Positions 12,305 through 21,244 of a stretch of DNA of 40,435 bases are shown here, piece by piece (positions within the stretch are counted from its first letter, which is position 1; every line of letters starts with the position of its first letter). The notes under the pieces were generated by a model. The model worked only from the letters and a program-made list of their open reading frames with translations. It was not told where the DNA came from and searched no databases. A program made the position numbers and the translations under genes. This stretch comes from a virus. The stretch covers positions 1 to 40,435 of the IMG/VR virus record IMGVR_UViG_3300003323_000149. One strand, written 5' to 3'.

Positions 12305-14059
12305 TTAGGCAAGCTCGATGTCGGCCGTAATGCCGAAGGTGATGGCCGCGCCACTGGTGAAGTTCGTTCCGTCCGCCTTGTAGATCTTGAGAAGGTTGGC
12401 GGCCGAATCGAAAACAAAGCGGGCGGGGGTGGGGGTCGTGTTGACGGTGAGTCGGCCGGCTGCTTCTTCATCCGCGCCAGTGCGCAGCGTCCAGCCAGGC
12501 GGCAGGCTGACCGACAGCCAAGAGGGCGTCACTGCGATGAGCTGTAGGCCGATGTTCAGGTCAACGCGTGGCGTGCGGCCCTGGGCCTTGTATCGCGCCC
12601 GCGTCTGTGTCGGAGACCCTGAATAACTGGCGCCATAGTTGCCGACAGAGCTGGCGAAGGTGGGCGTGTAGTCCTTCATGTAGCCATAGACGCCCACGTC
12701 CAGGCCGGCCACGTCCTCGGAGACGACCGAGTTGTAATCCATGTACGGCAGCCAGTCGGAGATTTCCCCGTAGGCGCTGTTCTGGCGCCGGATGGCAGCG
12801 GCCAAGCCAGAAGCCAGGCGGGGCGCCGACAACTTGAAGCCCGCCACCTCGGCGCCGTCGAAGATCATTGACTTCGCTCGCGTGCCGCCGCTGTTGGTAT
12901 CGAAGTAGCAGTGCAGCAAGATCGGGCGGATGGTGCCGACGCCGCTGTTCGTGCCGAAACGGGCGTGGTATTGGGCGCTGCTGTTGCCGTAGTTGGCCTC
13001 AAACCAGCAGGTGTCCAGCACCAGGCCTTCGATGGTCGAACCGCTGGAGCTGTCGCAGTAGAGGCCCTCTTCGCCGCTGGATTCAAAGTCCCAGTTCGTG
13101 AAGATCAGGCCATTGGCATCGATGATCTTTGCGCCCTTCGTGGTCGCGCCAGTGCAAACACCGCTGTCGAAGTGAATCGTCGTCGGGAACCCGCCAGACG
13201 TTTTCTGAACCAGCAGGTTGATGCCGTTCAGCTCCAGGTAGGCGTTGATGTACGCCTTGAGGACATCGCCCACCCGCATGCCGGTTGCAAAACCCTTCGC
13301 GCGCAAGTTCTGGACGCGGATGTCGCCGATGGAGGAGGCGTCGCCGAGATAGACGCCCGTCGTCCCCACGGCCACCGTATGCAGCAGCTGGAAGTCCCGC
13401 AGAACCTTCGGGTAGTTGGCGCCCCCAATGCTCAGCAGCTTCGTGACCGATGCGCCGGCCTTGATGATGGAAACCGAATCGTTCTGGCCGACGATGCCGG
13501 CGCAAGTGGGAGCGGGGAGATTGGTGTTGCAGACGAACGTGCCCGTCTCAACCTCAATGATCTTGCCCAGTGACGTGACCGCGTTGGCGATCTTGGCGTA
13601 GTCGTCCGTTGTGCCGTCACCCGCAGCGCCGAAGTTGGCCTTGAGGCCCTTGACCTTGAGATTGAGGAACGGGCCAACGGTCGTGTCGACTTCCCCGGCG
13701 CCAGACAGATGCAGTCCTACCAAGTCCGCGCCCTTGCCGCTGGAGGTGCTGGACAAGTCAGAGCGCAGGGAATTCGCCGAGTAGTCGCCCCCAGCAACCT
13801 GATCAGCGGTCCACAAGAGATTGCCGCTCGCATCCTTTGCCAAGATCTTGTAAAGCAGGCCAGTGGCCAGCCACATCACCACCTCGCCACGGCTGTTTGC
13901 GGTCACCGGATTGGTGTTCGGTACAGTCTGGCTCGCGTCGGTGTAGGTCGCCTGCGGCGTTGACGTGCCGGCTACATAGGTGTAAACCTGCGCGCCGATG
14001 GCGAGATTCCCGCTGTTGTCGTAGAGGCGCAGGACTGGGATGGGTGTTAGTGCGGTCAT
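12305..14059 (-). CDS. Tailspike with right-handed beta-helix (pectate-lyase-like)
   Basis: A 584-residue receptor-binding protein. The N-terminal roughly 100 residues (PVLRLYDNSGNLAIGAQVYT, TYTDASQTVPNTNPV) are the virion-attachment module shared by many podoviral fibres. From about residue 135 (LKANFGAAGDGTTDDYAKIA) it has the opening signature of pectate-lyase-superfamily beta-helix spikes, followed by repeated beta-rungs. A jelly-roll-like C-terminal part covers the last 130 residues. It probably binds and may cleave a host surface polysaccharide. Catalytic residues cannot be read with confidence. It has its own upstream terminator and follows the ejection-protein genes. Confidence 0.85.
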   Translation of the reverse strand: MTALTPIPVLRLYDNSGNLAIGAQVYTYVAGTSTPQATYTDASQTVPNTNPVTANSRGEVVMWLATGLLYKILAKDASGNLLWTADQVAGGDYSANSLRSDLSSTSSGKGADLVGLHLSGAGEVDTTVGPFLNLKVKGLKANFGAAGDGTTDDYAKIANAVTSLGKIIEVETGTFVCNTNLPAPTCAGIVGQNDSVSIIKAGASVTKLLSIGGANYPKVLRDFQLLHTVAVGTTGVYLGDASSIGDIRVQNLRAKGFATGMRVGDVLKAYINAYLELNGINLLVQKTSGGFPTTIHFDSGVCTGATTKGAKIIDANGLIFTNWDFESSGEEGLYCDSSSGSTIEGLVLDTCWFEANYGNSSAQYHARFGTNSGVGTIRPILLHCYFDTNSGGTRAKSMIFDGAEVAGFKLSAPRLASGLAAAIRRQNSAYGEISDWLPYMDYNSVVSEDVAGLDVGVYGYMKDYTPTFASSVGNYGASYSGSPTQTRARYKAQGRTPRVDLNIGLQLIAVTPSWLSVSLPPGWTLRTGADEEAAGRLTVNTTPTPARFVFDSAANLLKIYKADGTNFTSGAAITFGITADIELA

Positions 14060-14067
14060 GGCGGCAA

Positions 14068-14092
14068 CAAAAAAGCCCGCACGAGGCGGGCT
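14068..14092 (-). terminator. Intrinsic terminator before the tailspike gene
   Basis: On the - strand AGCCCGC-CTCGT-GCGGGCT (14092-14074) is followed by TTTTTTG. The hairpin is identical to the one at 25828-25846. It would end transcripts coming from the ejection-protein genes unless antiterminated. Confidence 0.85.
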
Positions 14093-14097
14093 GGGGG

Positions 14098-14280
14098 TTG
14101 AGCTTGGAACTTCTTCTTCTAATCTGGCTGGTGACCAAATCCTTCAAGTGGGTCGAGAAGCGCGACCGCATGCTCTACACGAAGGAGGAGTACGAAGCCA
14201 TGTGTAGAGAGCATGGCTATCCCCCGCGTCAGTCCGGGGGCGACTTGACGATTTCTGACAAGCGCACAAAGCGTTTTTGA
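14098..14280 (+). CDS. Doubtful antisense ORF with membrane-like start
   Basis: A frame open on the + strand from TTG 14098, or ATG 14170, reads ELLLLIWLVTKSFKWVEKRD then MLYTKEEYEAMCREHGYPP. The sequence looks protein-like and occupies a 136-base gap with no - strand gene, but it overlaps the end of the convergent ejection-protein gene and lacks a good ATG with a ribosome site. It may be a remnant or chance. Confidence 0.2.
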   Translation: MSLELLLLIWLVTKSFKWVEKRDRMLYTKEEYEAMCREHGYPPRQSGGDLTISDKRTKRF

Positions 14281-16376
14281 ACCTTCTTCGCGGCTGAAGC
14301 CTCGGCGGCTCTCGCCGCGACCGAATCGCCTACTGCGCGCCCACCAGCGGCGCCAGCGGCACTGCCCACCGGGCCAAGAACCGACCCAAGGAGCGCGCCG
14401 GCTGACGTGGCACCATGCGTCACGACAGACCCAAGCATCCCCGCCTTTCCAAGGTTTTGGGCCTGCACGGCAGCGCCTGGATATGCGCCAGGTCGCGCAA
14501 GGATCTGCCCAGCATCCGAGATGTTGCGGAAGTTCGCCATCTCTTCGGCGGTGAAAACTTTTTGCATCACGGCGTTGTGCTTGTTCAGGTATTCCCGAAC
14601 ACCGCGCGCGTTCCACTGATCGGCCGTCTTGTTGCCAACCGTCTGGATTTCGTTGGCAAACTGAGCTTTGATTTCCTTGATAGCGTCGGCCGCAGCGGGC
14701 GCCACTTCTTCCGGCGCCTCCTTGAGCGTTTTGACGATGTGGTTGAACTGGTCAACCTTCATGTTCGTCACGCGCGTGGGGATGTCCTCGTGCGCTACAG
14801 CGCGGTTTATCCCACCAGGCCCCTTTGCCGAGCCAACCTGAGAGATTCCCTTTGGGTTGTCCAAAGTGTCTTTTTTCCACGCCCACAGCTTGCGAGCAGC
14901 GGCGTATACGTCCTCGCCAGCGGACGAAAGAACATCCTTGTCAAGCGCAGACTTCAGCTCGCGTATGTAGTCACCCAGAGCTGGGTTTTTTTGCGAGTTC
15001 AGCCACTTGCGCATCGCCTCGGCTTGCAGACCGTCCGAGAACACAGACCCATCATCACGAATGATGTTGAGCTGCTTCGCTTTGGCTTCTGCCGCCTTGC
15101 GGAACTGTGCGGCGTCAGTATTCGTGACATGCGAGTCATCGCCAAGCACAGTGCGGAACTGGTCTAGCTCGGTGGGGATGCCTTGTGCCTTCTCATTCGC
15201 GGCGCGGTACAGCTCTGCGGCCTTTGTGTCGGCCCACTCGTGCATGGCCTCTACGGCACCGCCGATGGCCTCGCCGCGAGTGCGTAGGTGCTCCTGAGTA
15301 ATGCCCTTCGTGCCGCCTGTTTGGTCAATCGCTTTGTCGGTTGCATCCAGCAAAGCCTGGCGCTCCTCGGAAAGCTTGTCTCGCATGAGGCGACCGGCCG
15401 AGTTGTCCAGTTTGGCCGTCTGGTGATCCGTTGATGCTGCCAGTGCGTCGCCATCGATGGCGCTTTGCCGAGCTTCAGTCAGGCCGATTGAAGCAAGAAC
15501 CTTGGTGCGACGCGATTGCTCTGCCGCTGGCAGCTTGCCGCTTTCTGCGACAGTCTGAACCTCAGGGAACGCCTCTTGGGTCTTCTTAGGAGACTGCTGA
15601 ATCGTTGCATCCCAATCAATCGGAGCCAGCCCATCACGCGGCGCTTTGCTCGGCGTCGTGCCGCCCTCAATGATGTCGCTGAGCAAAACCGGCTTGCCAT
15701 TGACAAGCTTGTAACGCGGCTTCGCGGGCTCCTGGACCATTGAGGGTTCAATGCGGGCGGCGGGAGTTTCCGTCTTATCGCCCGGCTTGATGGCGTCGCC
15801 AATCGCGTTTCGCACGCCCTTGAAGCCCAACAACATTGGGGCGGCGGCGCCGGCCCCGGCGGCTATGGCGCCGGCCGCTGGGGCGCCCGCGGAATTGAGA
15901 ACGTCCCCCAGTTTCTGGCCAGTCCAAGCCGCGCTGTTGGGAATCCAGTTGAGCGGGTTCCAGCCAGAAGTGAATGCAGCCGTGAACTTCTGGCCCATCT
16001 CGGTTCGAGGCTCGTAAGTGCCGGCCCTTTGCGCGCGTTCAATTGCCTCGGATGCCGCTATCGGATCGCCCGTGGTAATGAGCTTGCCCAACCCATAAAG
16101 ACCGCCGCCAATAGTCGATAACAAGCCGGTGCCGACGTGCGCTACCGTTTCAATGAGCGGGTCTTGGCGCATCGTCTTGACGCGGCCATCGGCCAACCGA
16201 ACTTGCGCGGGGTCTCCGGGACGCCACCCTCGGGGCTCTGGAATGCTATCCGCTACAGCGGATGGCGAAACCGCCTGCTGTGAAGAAGCCTTGTCGAAAG
16301 CCGCCAAGACCCCGCCAGAGCTCGCCGCCGGGCTTGCCTTGTCGGCTGCGTCGAATGCGTCAAGAACGGAAGGCAT
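14229..16376 (-). CDS. Large ejection (internal virion) protein, P22 gp16 position
   Basis: A 715-residue protein with low-complexity Ala/Ser-rich ends, long helical coiled regions (residues about 290-620) and two glycine-zipper or hydrophobic tracts: APAAGAIAAGAGAAAPMLLG at about 165-185, and SAGALLGSVLGPVGSAAGAA near the C-terminus. That is typical of proteins ejected with the DNA that form a channel through the envelope. It is the last of three such genes, matching the gp7-gp20-gp16 order in P22. No lytic transglycosylase motif is visible. ATG 16376 directly abuts the previous stop. Confidence 0.7.
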   Translation of the reverse strand: MPSVLDAFDAADKASPAASSGGVLAAFDKASSQQAVSPSAVADSIPEPRGWRPGDPAQVRLADGRVKTMRQDPLIETVAHVGTGLLSTIGGGLYGLGKLITTGDPIAASEAIERAQRAGTYEPRTEMGQKFTAAFTSGWNPLNWIPNSAAWTGQKLGDVLNSAGAPAAGAIAAGAGAAAPMLLGFKGVRNAIGDAIKPGDKTETPAARIEPSMVQEPAKPRYKLVNGKPVLLSDIIEGGTTPSKAPRDGLAPIDWDATIQQSPKKTQEAFPEVQTVAESGKLPAAEQSRRTKVLASIGLTEARQSAIDGDALAASTDHQTAKLDNSAGRLMRDKLSEERQALLDATDKAIDQTGGTKGITQEHLRTRGEAIGGAVEAMHEWADTKAAELYRAANEKAQGIPTELDQFRTVLGDDSHVTNTDAAQFRKAAEAKAKQLNIIRDDGSVFSDGLQAEAMRKWLNSQKNPALGDYIRELKSALDKDVLSSAGEDVYAAARKLWAWKKDTLDNPKGISQVGSAKGPGGINRAVAHEDIPTRVTNMKVDQFNHIVKTLKEAPEEVAPAAADAIKEIKAQFANEIQTVGNKTADQWNARGVREYLNKHNAVMQKVFTAEEMANFRNISDAGQILARPGAYPGAAVQAQNLGKAGMLGSVVTHGATSAGALLGSVLGPVGSAAGAAGGRAVGDSVAARAAEASAAKKVQKRFVRLSEIVKSPPD

Positions 16377-17954
16377 TTAGCGGCCAAACATGTGCATGGC
16401 TTCAAGCTGCTCGATCTTTGAGCGTAGCTCGGCGCGGTCTTTAGACGTGAGACGCTTGAGCATCTCGGCTTGTTCAGCTGGCGAATAGTTCGCAAACTGG
16501 AAGGCTCGCGGGTCCGCAATGCTTTCCAGCTTCGCCCGCATCTTGCTGTAGCCTTCGGCATCGCCGACCAGCTTGAGCGGCATCAACATGTTGCGCATGG
16601 CGACGTTGGCGCGGATTTGCCCTGCCACTTGATCGGCTGCCTCGTTAATTGCCTCCGGCGACATGTGCGAGTTCGGGCGGGCGGCCTGCACCAGAGCGCG
16701 CGCCGCGTCGGTGCCGCCGCCTGATCCAAGATTCAACTGCGCCATGTTCTTCTCTAGCAAATCGGTGGCCGTCTTGAGGTCTTCAGACTTGCCAATACCA
16801 AGTTGCGCCAGAAGGCCGTTTGCAAATGCAAGCTTGTCGTTGTTCGTGCCGGTGATCGCTTTATTCGCAAGCGCTTTGATGTTGCCGGTTAGGCCTGCAA
16901 CCAACTGAGATCCGGCCGCTTGGTCTTGAAGGCCGCCGAAATGGCGGTTCATTTCTTGCAGGTTGTTGGAGATGTTCTCCGCTTGCCCAACCGGCAGTCC
17001 AGAAGCCACAAATCCCGACGCTCGTGGCGCTCCGCCAAGCCGCTTCATCTCGCGTTGAATGGCGTCCTTGTCGGCTTGGTTTGTGGCCTTGTTGTACTCG
17101 TCCTGAAGAATGGCCATGCGCTCTTGATTGCGCGCGGGGGTCGCCTCTGACCCCCTTGCCTCTGGAGAGCCTGGGCGGCCTGGCTGGGGGCCGAGATAGC
17201 CTGGAGTCGGATTCCCGGCCTCGTCCCGACCCATGACAGGGGTGCCAGGCGGAAGCTGCTTTTGCACGCGCGTTCCGGGGAGCGCTTGCCCAACTGGAAC
17301 CATCGTGCCAGGCTTGGTACTGACGACTGCCGCCTGTTGCCCGTTGTCCACCTCGACACCCGCAGGCGTGTTCATGTTCTGCTGGATGTCCTGCGGCAAC
17401 ACTGCGCGGGCAAACGTCTTGAAAGTCTCGCCGCGCTCCTCCTTGGGGGTGTTGTCGTACAGATGACGAGCCAGCTTGATGGCGTCGCCCAGCTCGGGGT
17501 GCATCTTGCTGATCACGTCCAGGGTCTTGTGCGCAACCTCTGGATCGGCGCCATCCACGGACGTAAGGATGTTGCCCACTGCGGAACGCTTGGCCGTGTT
17601 CAGGCTCATGATGCTGTTTTGCGCTGTGGTCATGGCCTGCTGCATCTGCCCAATCTGGCTGATGCGCTCCGCGCCCGTCGTGGGGGCCAGGCTCATGATG
17701 CCCTGGTACAGCTTCGCCTGATCGACGTTGCCGGCCTCATCGGTGTAATTCCGATGGTCGGCCAAGAACGGTTGCAGCGCCTTGGTTTCGTTGAGCTTGA
17801 TAGCGCCCGCTTCGTTCTGCTGCTGTGCGCCCTGCATCTGCAGCTTCTGCGCCTGCAGGTTCTGCTGCTGGCCCTGGATGTTCAGGACGCTGCTCAGCGA
17901 CTGCAGACCGTCCGTAGGCTTGTAGCCAAGCGCGATACTTGCATCGATAGGCAT
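16377..17954 (-). CDS. Ejection (internal virion) protein, P22 gp20 position
   Basis: A 525-residue, Gln- and Ala-rich helical protein. The N-terminal coiled coil (SVLNIQGQQQNLQAQKLQMQ) and a Pro-rich middle at about residues 235-290 are followed by long amphipathic helices to the end. It overlaps the upstream gene by one codon-scale overlap at 17954. Composition and position between the small glycine-zipper protein and the large 715-residue protein identify it as the second ejection protein. The assignment is by context and composition, not by motif. Confidence 0.7.
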   Translation of the reverse strand: MPIDASIALGYKPTDGLQSLSSVLNIQGQQQNLQAQKLQMQGAQQQNEAGAIKLNETKALQPFLADHRNYTDEAGNVDQAKLYQGIMSLAPTTGAERISQIGQMQQAMTTAQNSIMSLNTAKRSAVGNILTSVDGADPEVAHKTLDVISKMHPELGDAIKLARHLYDNTPKEERGETFKTFARAVLPQDIQQNMNTPAGVEVDNGQQAAVVSTKPGTMVPVGQALPGTRVQKQLPPGTPVMGRDEAGNPTPGYLGPQPGRPGSPEARGSEATPARNQERMAILQDEYNKATNQADKDAIQREMKRLGGAPRASGFVASGLPVGQAENISNNLQEMNRHFGGLQDQAAGSQLVAGLTGNIKALANKAITGTNNDKLAFANGLLAQLGIGKSEDLKTATDLLEKNMAQLNLGSGGGTDAARALVQAARPNSHMSPEAINEAADQVAGQIRANVAMRNMLMPLKLVGDAEGYSKMRAKLESIADPRAFQFANYSPAEQAEMLKRLTSKDRAELRSKIEQLEAMHMFGR

Positions 17955-18742
17955 CAGAGCCCCCCGCCCAGACCGGTGCCGTTAATGAGGTCGCTCAACG
18001 AGAACCCGCCGAAGATGCCACCGCCCGATCCGCCGGAGCCGCCCGAGTCGAGGTATCGCAGCGCGCCGTAGTTGTTCAGGCCGCTGCTGATTGCGTTGGC
18101 GGAGCCGATGGTGCCCGCCGCAGCCGCATTGCCCGCGCCTGTGATGGTGTTGGAGATGCCATTGGCATAGCCCACGCCAGTGTTGCCGGCCCCGGCCGCC
18201 GCGTTCTCGCCCAGCTTTGCGATATCGGAAAGCTGACCGTACTTGTTCTGCTGCGTGCTTAGCCAACGGTTATAGGCGTTCTGGTAGCCAGTGGACGCCA
18301 TGCCCTGGTTGAACCCGATCAACGACTTGAGGGCCGCGCCAGACAGAGCGCCGTTGGTCGCCGCCTGCGAATTCATCAGCGCTTGCTGGCCCTGCTGAAG
18401 CTGGAAGTCGTAACCCGGGTCCTTGTTGGCTAGGTAGTCAGCGCCTGTGAATTGGCCGCCAAGTTGGCCGCTCTTGAACATGTCCAGTATGGACGACAGC
18501 GCCGAGGTGCCGCCCTGCATGTACGGGCTGAGATTGCGCTGGTTCTGCTCATACATCGCCTTTTGCAAGGCGGTGGCGTTGTTGGCAGCATCGACCTGTT
18601 GGCCAGCCGCGTCATGAGATGCATTAGAACCGGAGATTGCCCCGCCCAGCGCGGAGCCAATCATGCCTCCAACCGGGCCGCCAAGTATCGACCCACCAAC
18701 GGTCGCGGCGATTGGAAGAATGCTTTTGACTAGACCGCCCAT
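17954..18742 (-). CDS. Ejection / DNA-transfer protein, P22 gp7 position
   Basis: A 262-residue protein from ATG 18742. It opens with a glycine-zipper hydrophobic tract (ILPIAATVGGSILGGPVGGM, then IGSALGGAISG) suited to membrane insertion. A helical core (QKAMYEQNQRNLSPYMQGGT, DPGYDFQLQQGQQALMNSQA, NRWLSTQQNKYGQLSDIAKL) follows, then a Gly/Ala-rich end. The DPGYxFRLxQG-type and GxxxQxxxNRWL segments are characteristic of DNA-transfer proteins of P22-like phages. It should be released into the host envelope during infection. Confidence 0.78.
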   Translation of the reverse strand: MGGLVKSILPIAATVGGSILGGPVGGMIGSALGGAISGSNASHDAAGQQVDAANNATALQKAMYEQNQRNLSPYMQGGTSALSSILDMFKSGQLGGQFTGADYLANKDPGYDFQLQQGQQALMNSQAATNGALSGAALKSLIGFNQGMASTGYQNAYNRWLSTQQNKYGQLSDIAKLGENAAAGAGNTGVGYANGISNTITGAGNAAAAGTIGSANAISSGLNNYGALRYLDSGGSGGSGGGIFGGFSLSDLINGTGLGGGL

Positions 18743-18744
18743 CT

Positions 18745-19026
18745 TTACCGCCCGTAGATTGAAACGACGCCGCCTTGCAAAGAATTGGCGTCTTGAACAT
18801 GCTGAAATCCCATGAGCGCCAGAAACTTTGCGTGCTTCTTGCATCCCTCATGGAGGGCATAGACCCGGCCGAACGGGGCGAAGAGTTTGGGCGCGAGCGC
18901 GACCATTTCGCGCGCCAGCGAGACGCCCCACTTGCGCACATCGCAGTGCACCCAGAAACACCCGGCGAACTCTTCAACGTACACAGTGAAGGCCGGCGTC
19001 TCGTGGATCACGCGCTTGTCGTCCAT
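18745..19026 (-). CDS. Small protein with acetyltransferase-like C-terminus, gp14 position
   Basis: A 93-residue protein; ATG 19026 is chosen, and GTG 19029 would add one residue and create a GTGA overlap. The order FTVYVEEFAGCFWVHCDVRK ... YALHEGCKKHAKFLALMGFQ resembles the C-terminal half of GNAT folds found in small podoviral late genes, where LHEG..KHxKFLxxMGF is common. It is too short for a full GNAT domain. It lies just upstream of the ejection proteins, where P22 has gp14. Function not established. Confidence 0.5.
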   Translation of the reverse strand: MDDKRVIHETPAFTVYVEEFAGCFWVHCDVRKWGVSLAREMVALAPKLFAPFGRVYALHEGCKKHAKFLALMGFQHVQDANSLQGGVVSIYGR

Positions 19027-19391
19027 CACGCAACCCCGATTTCGCCTTCGGCCTCAAACGTCAGCGCGTTGGCGGCGCTTGCCAATCCGGTGAGGTAGTC
19101 CGCGCTGTCCAGCCGCAGCATCCCGTACCAATCAATGGGCGAGTTCGCGGCGATAGACTGCGCAGCTGACATGAATTCCGTACCGCCAGCTGAGCCGCCA
19201 GTAGCGCCCACAAACAGTGATGCGGTCGCGGCGCTGCCCGTGCGGTTCACGATGCGGATGTGCCTCAGGATCATGTACGTCGCCGTGGACGCCGAGCCCA
19301 CACCGCCAGTAAGCGTCGGCGGGTTTGCCAGATTCGCAGCCGACGTGCCAAGCGATGTCGGGCCGATTCGAATGATCTTGTTCGCAGCCAT
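19026..19391 (-). CDS. Small virion-type beta protein
   Basis: A 121-residue Ala/Gly/Thr-rich protein (PTSLGTSAANLANPPTLTGG, YMILRHIRIVNRTGSAATAS, LFVGATGGSAGG). Composition and alternating strands are like head-decoration or tail-fibre accessory proteins. It starts at ATG 19391, two bases after the previous stop. I do not recognise a family; a structural role is inferred from its position in the tail gene cluster. Confidence 0.55.
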   Translation of the reverse strand: MAANKIIRIGPTSLGTSAANLANPPTLTGGVGSASTATYMILRHIRIVNRTGSAATASLFVGATGGSAGGTEFMSAAQSIAANSPIDWYGMLRLDSADYLTGLASAANALTFEAEGEIGVA

Positions 19392-19393
19392 GT

Positions 19394-19771
19394 CTACCTG
19401 CCGAGGAAAGAAATCACTTCAGACGCCACGTCAATTGAGTCGTCCACAAGAAACGCCAGCGCAGGCCCAGGGGCGCCTGGTTGACCTTGATCGCCTTTGG
19501 GGCCGGGCATGGGCCAGTCATCGCCGCCGCCACTCGTCTCATCGCCAACGAACACAGGGCGCGGCGACTGCGCAAGCTGTGTCAGCACGTCGTTGCTGAG
19601 CGCGTCTGCCCCGCCCATGCGGCGGAAACCGTTTTCTATGTACTGACGCCACGGCCTGGTGAGCCGGCCCTGAGCATCCACAAGCGGGACGCTCCAGTTG
19701 GGCAGGCTGATGTTGTTGTCTCCACCATCTCCGGCGCTGGGCGTGATGGAGTTGGCCCACGGTGATGTCAT
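19394..19771 (-). CDS. Small tail protein with collagen-like segment
   Basis: A 125-residue protein, ATG 19771, overlapping the gp10-like gene by ATGA. The N-terminal part (PNWSVPLVDAQGRLTRPWRQ, YIENGFRRMGG) is helical and conserved-looking. The C-terminal part has Gly-x-y triplets (GPKGDQGQPGAPGP) and a short hydrophobic end. In P22 the tail needle gp26 follows gp10. This protein is much shorter but could be a trimeric fibre or needle tip given the collagen-like repeats. That role is inference. Confidence 0.55.
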   Translation of the reverse strand: MTSPWANSITPSAGDGGDNNISLPNWSVPLVDAQGRLTRPWRQYIENGFRRMGGADALSNDVLTQLAQSPRPVFVGDETSGGGDDWPMPGPKGDQGQPGAPGPALAFLVDDSIDVASEVISFLGR

Positions 19772-21243
19772 GCGCCCAACTCCTCGGCAATCAACGACGC
19801 CCCAACGATGTCGCGCTTCACGGGGTCAGAGAAACGAACCTCATAGACCCGATCTCGGGCGATGCCCAGGCGCCGCCAGATACAACGGTTCTTCGTCTCG
19901 CCGATCTTGCCGATGGAACTCCAATGCTCGTTGCCCCAGGTGCGCCCCCCGTCGTTGGAGAAGCGGAGCATGGCCTGCGGGTCAGAGCCCTGGCCGGTAG
20001 GCAGCGCATCTCCCTGGACAAACTCAATCTGCAGCCGGTTGTGGCGAACACGCTTGCGATCGCTTCGATCCCACACATGAGGAGTGCGGCGCAGGCAGAC
20101 GATGTAATCGGAACCCTCGGTGTACGCGGTGCGGGTCATCCACCACACCTTGCCGTTGGCGGCGTCGCCGACGATCTGCATGCCCTGGAACGCCATCTGG
20201 CAGTTAGACCGATGCCGGCCCGTCACCGCTCCATAGCTCGCGCGCTGGTGCCAGAGGCCCGTAGTCAGGTCGAGAACCCACGTCACATTTGCCGTGGGGA
20301 ACGTGAGCACGTAGAACTCGTGGGAGTCTTCGGTGTAGATGTAGCCAATAGCGTCCGAGATGACGGGGTACTTGCTCAGGGCGTATGAGAACGCCGGGTT
20401 GCGCACCGGCTCCCATTCGTACCCCTTCGTCATGACCACCGCCACGCCGCCGCGTTCGGAGCGCCCCAACCAGATGAGTCCCGAGCCGTACCGGCACAGG
20501 CTGTTCGTGGCCGCGCACCCCACCTGCAGCAGCACACCCTGTTGACGCTGGAAAGGGAAGTAGTTCCCGCCCGCGTTGCTCCACACCTCTGTGGTGGATT
20601 CGCCCACCAGCCAGATTTCGCGGTTCTGCTCGATATGCGCGACGATGTTGTCGCTGAAGTTGTCTTTCAGCGCGAAGTAAGTGGCATCAAGCGCGGAAGC
20701 TCCATCCCAATAGTTCGGGGCCACATAGAACGTTTGGGAGCTCGGCTTGGCGAAGATCAGCCATCCGTCGATTTCAGCGATGCGGTAGGAGCCGAGAAAC
20801 GCTGGGTCGGAGATGGTGCGGAAGGTGTTGGTGATGAAGCTGTACGAATACAGGTTCGTCCCATCAACGATGGCCACAACACGCCCCGCTCCGGTATCGC
20901 GCGTACACACCTGGCCCGAAGAGCTGCTGAGAGTGCCCAGCAGCGCGTATGAGAACGTCGCCCTTGATGTCGCCGTCGCTGGCGTCGCCACGGTCATCAG
21001 CAGCACCTTGGAGCCGACGACAACGATTGCCTGCGTGCCGCCAGGGAGCGGCCATAGGTCGCGCACCTCCCCGGTATACACCGATTGCCCAAGATCAACG
21101 AGGCCGGGGCAGCCGAGCAGCGCCATCGGGGTTTTGGCGCCCTGGTTCTGATCCGTCTCGACGAACCAGTTGATCAGCTTCTGGTTGTCTTGAAGCAGGT
21201 TGGCTGCTTCGTAGGCGCCGCCGACGAAACCAAAGTCCGGCAT
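19768..21243 (-). CDS. P22 gp10-like packaged-DNA stabilisation / tail hub protein
   Basis: A 491-residue protein whose start (MPDFGFVGGAYEAANLLQDN, QKLINWFVETD) and beta-propeller-like body (NAGGNYFPFQRQQGVLLQVG, GLIWLGRSERGGVAVVMTKG, VWDRSDRKRVRHNRLQIEFV) match the family of P22 gp10, the tail hub that closes the portal after packaging. Length is close to P22 gp10 (about 470). It follows the gp4-like gene with a one-base gap, as in P22. Confidence 0.88.
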   Translation of the reverse strand: MPDFGFVGGAYEAANLLQDNQKLINWFVETDQNQGAKTPMALLGCPGLVDLGQSVYTGEVRDLWPLPGGTQAIVVVGSKVLLMTVATPATATSRATFSYALLGTLSSSSGQVCTRDTGAGRVVAIVDGTNLYSYSFITNTFRTISDPAFLGSYRIAEIDGWLIFAKPSSQTFYVAPNYWDGASALDATYFALKDNFSDNIVAHIEQNREIWLVGESTTEVWSNAGGNYFPFQRQQGVLLQVGCAATNSLCRYGSGLIWLGRSERGGVAVVMTKGYEWEPVRNPAFSYALSKYPVISDAIGYIYTEDSHEFYVLTFPTANVTWVLDLTTGLWHQRASYGAVTGRHRSNCQMAFQGMQIVGDAANGKVWWMTRTAYTEGSDYIVCLRRTPHVWDRSDRKRVRHNRLQIEFVQGDALPTGQGSDPQAMLRFSNDGGRTWGNEHWSSIGKIGETKNRCIWRRLGIARDRVYEVRFSDPVKRDIVGASLIAEELGA

Positions 21244-21244
21244 G

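Noticed and set aside
12305-14059. Diversity-generating retroelement acting on the tailspike
   Set aside because: No reverse transcriptase gene and no template/variable repeat pair seen.
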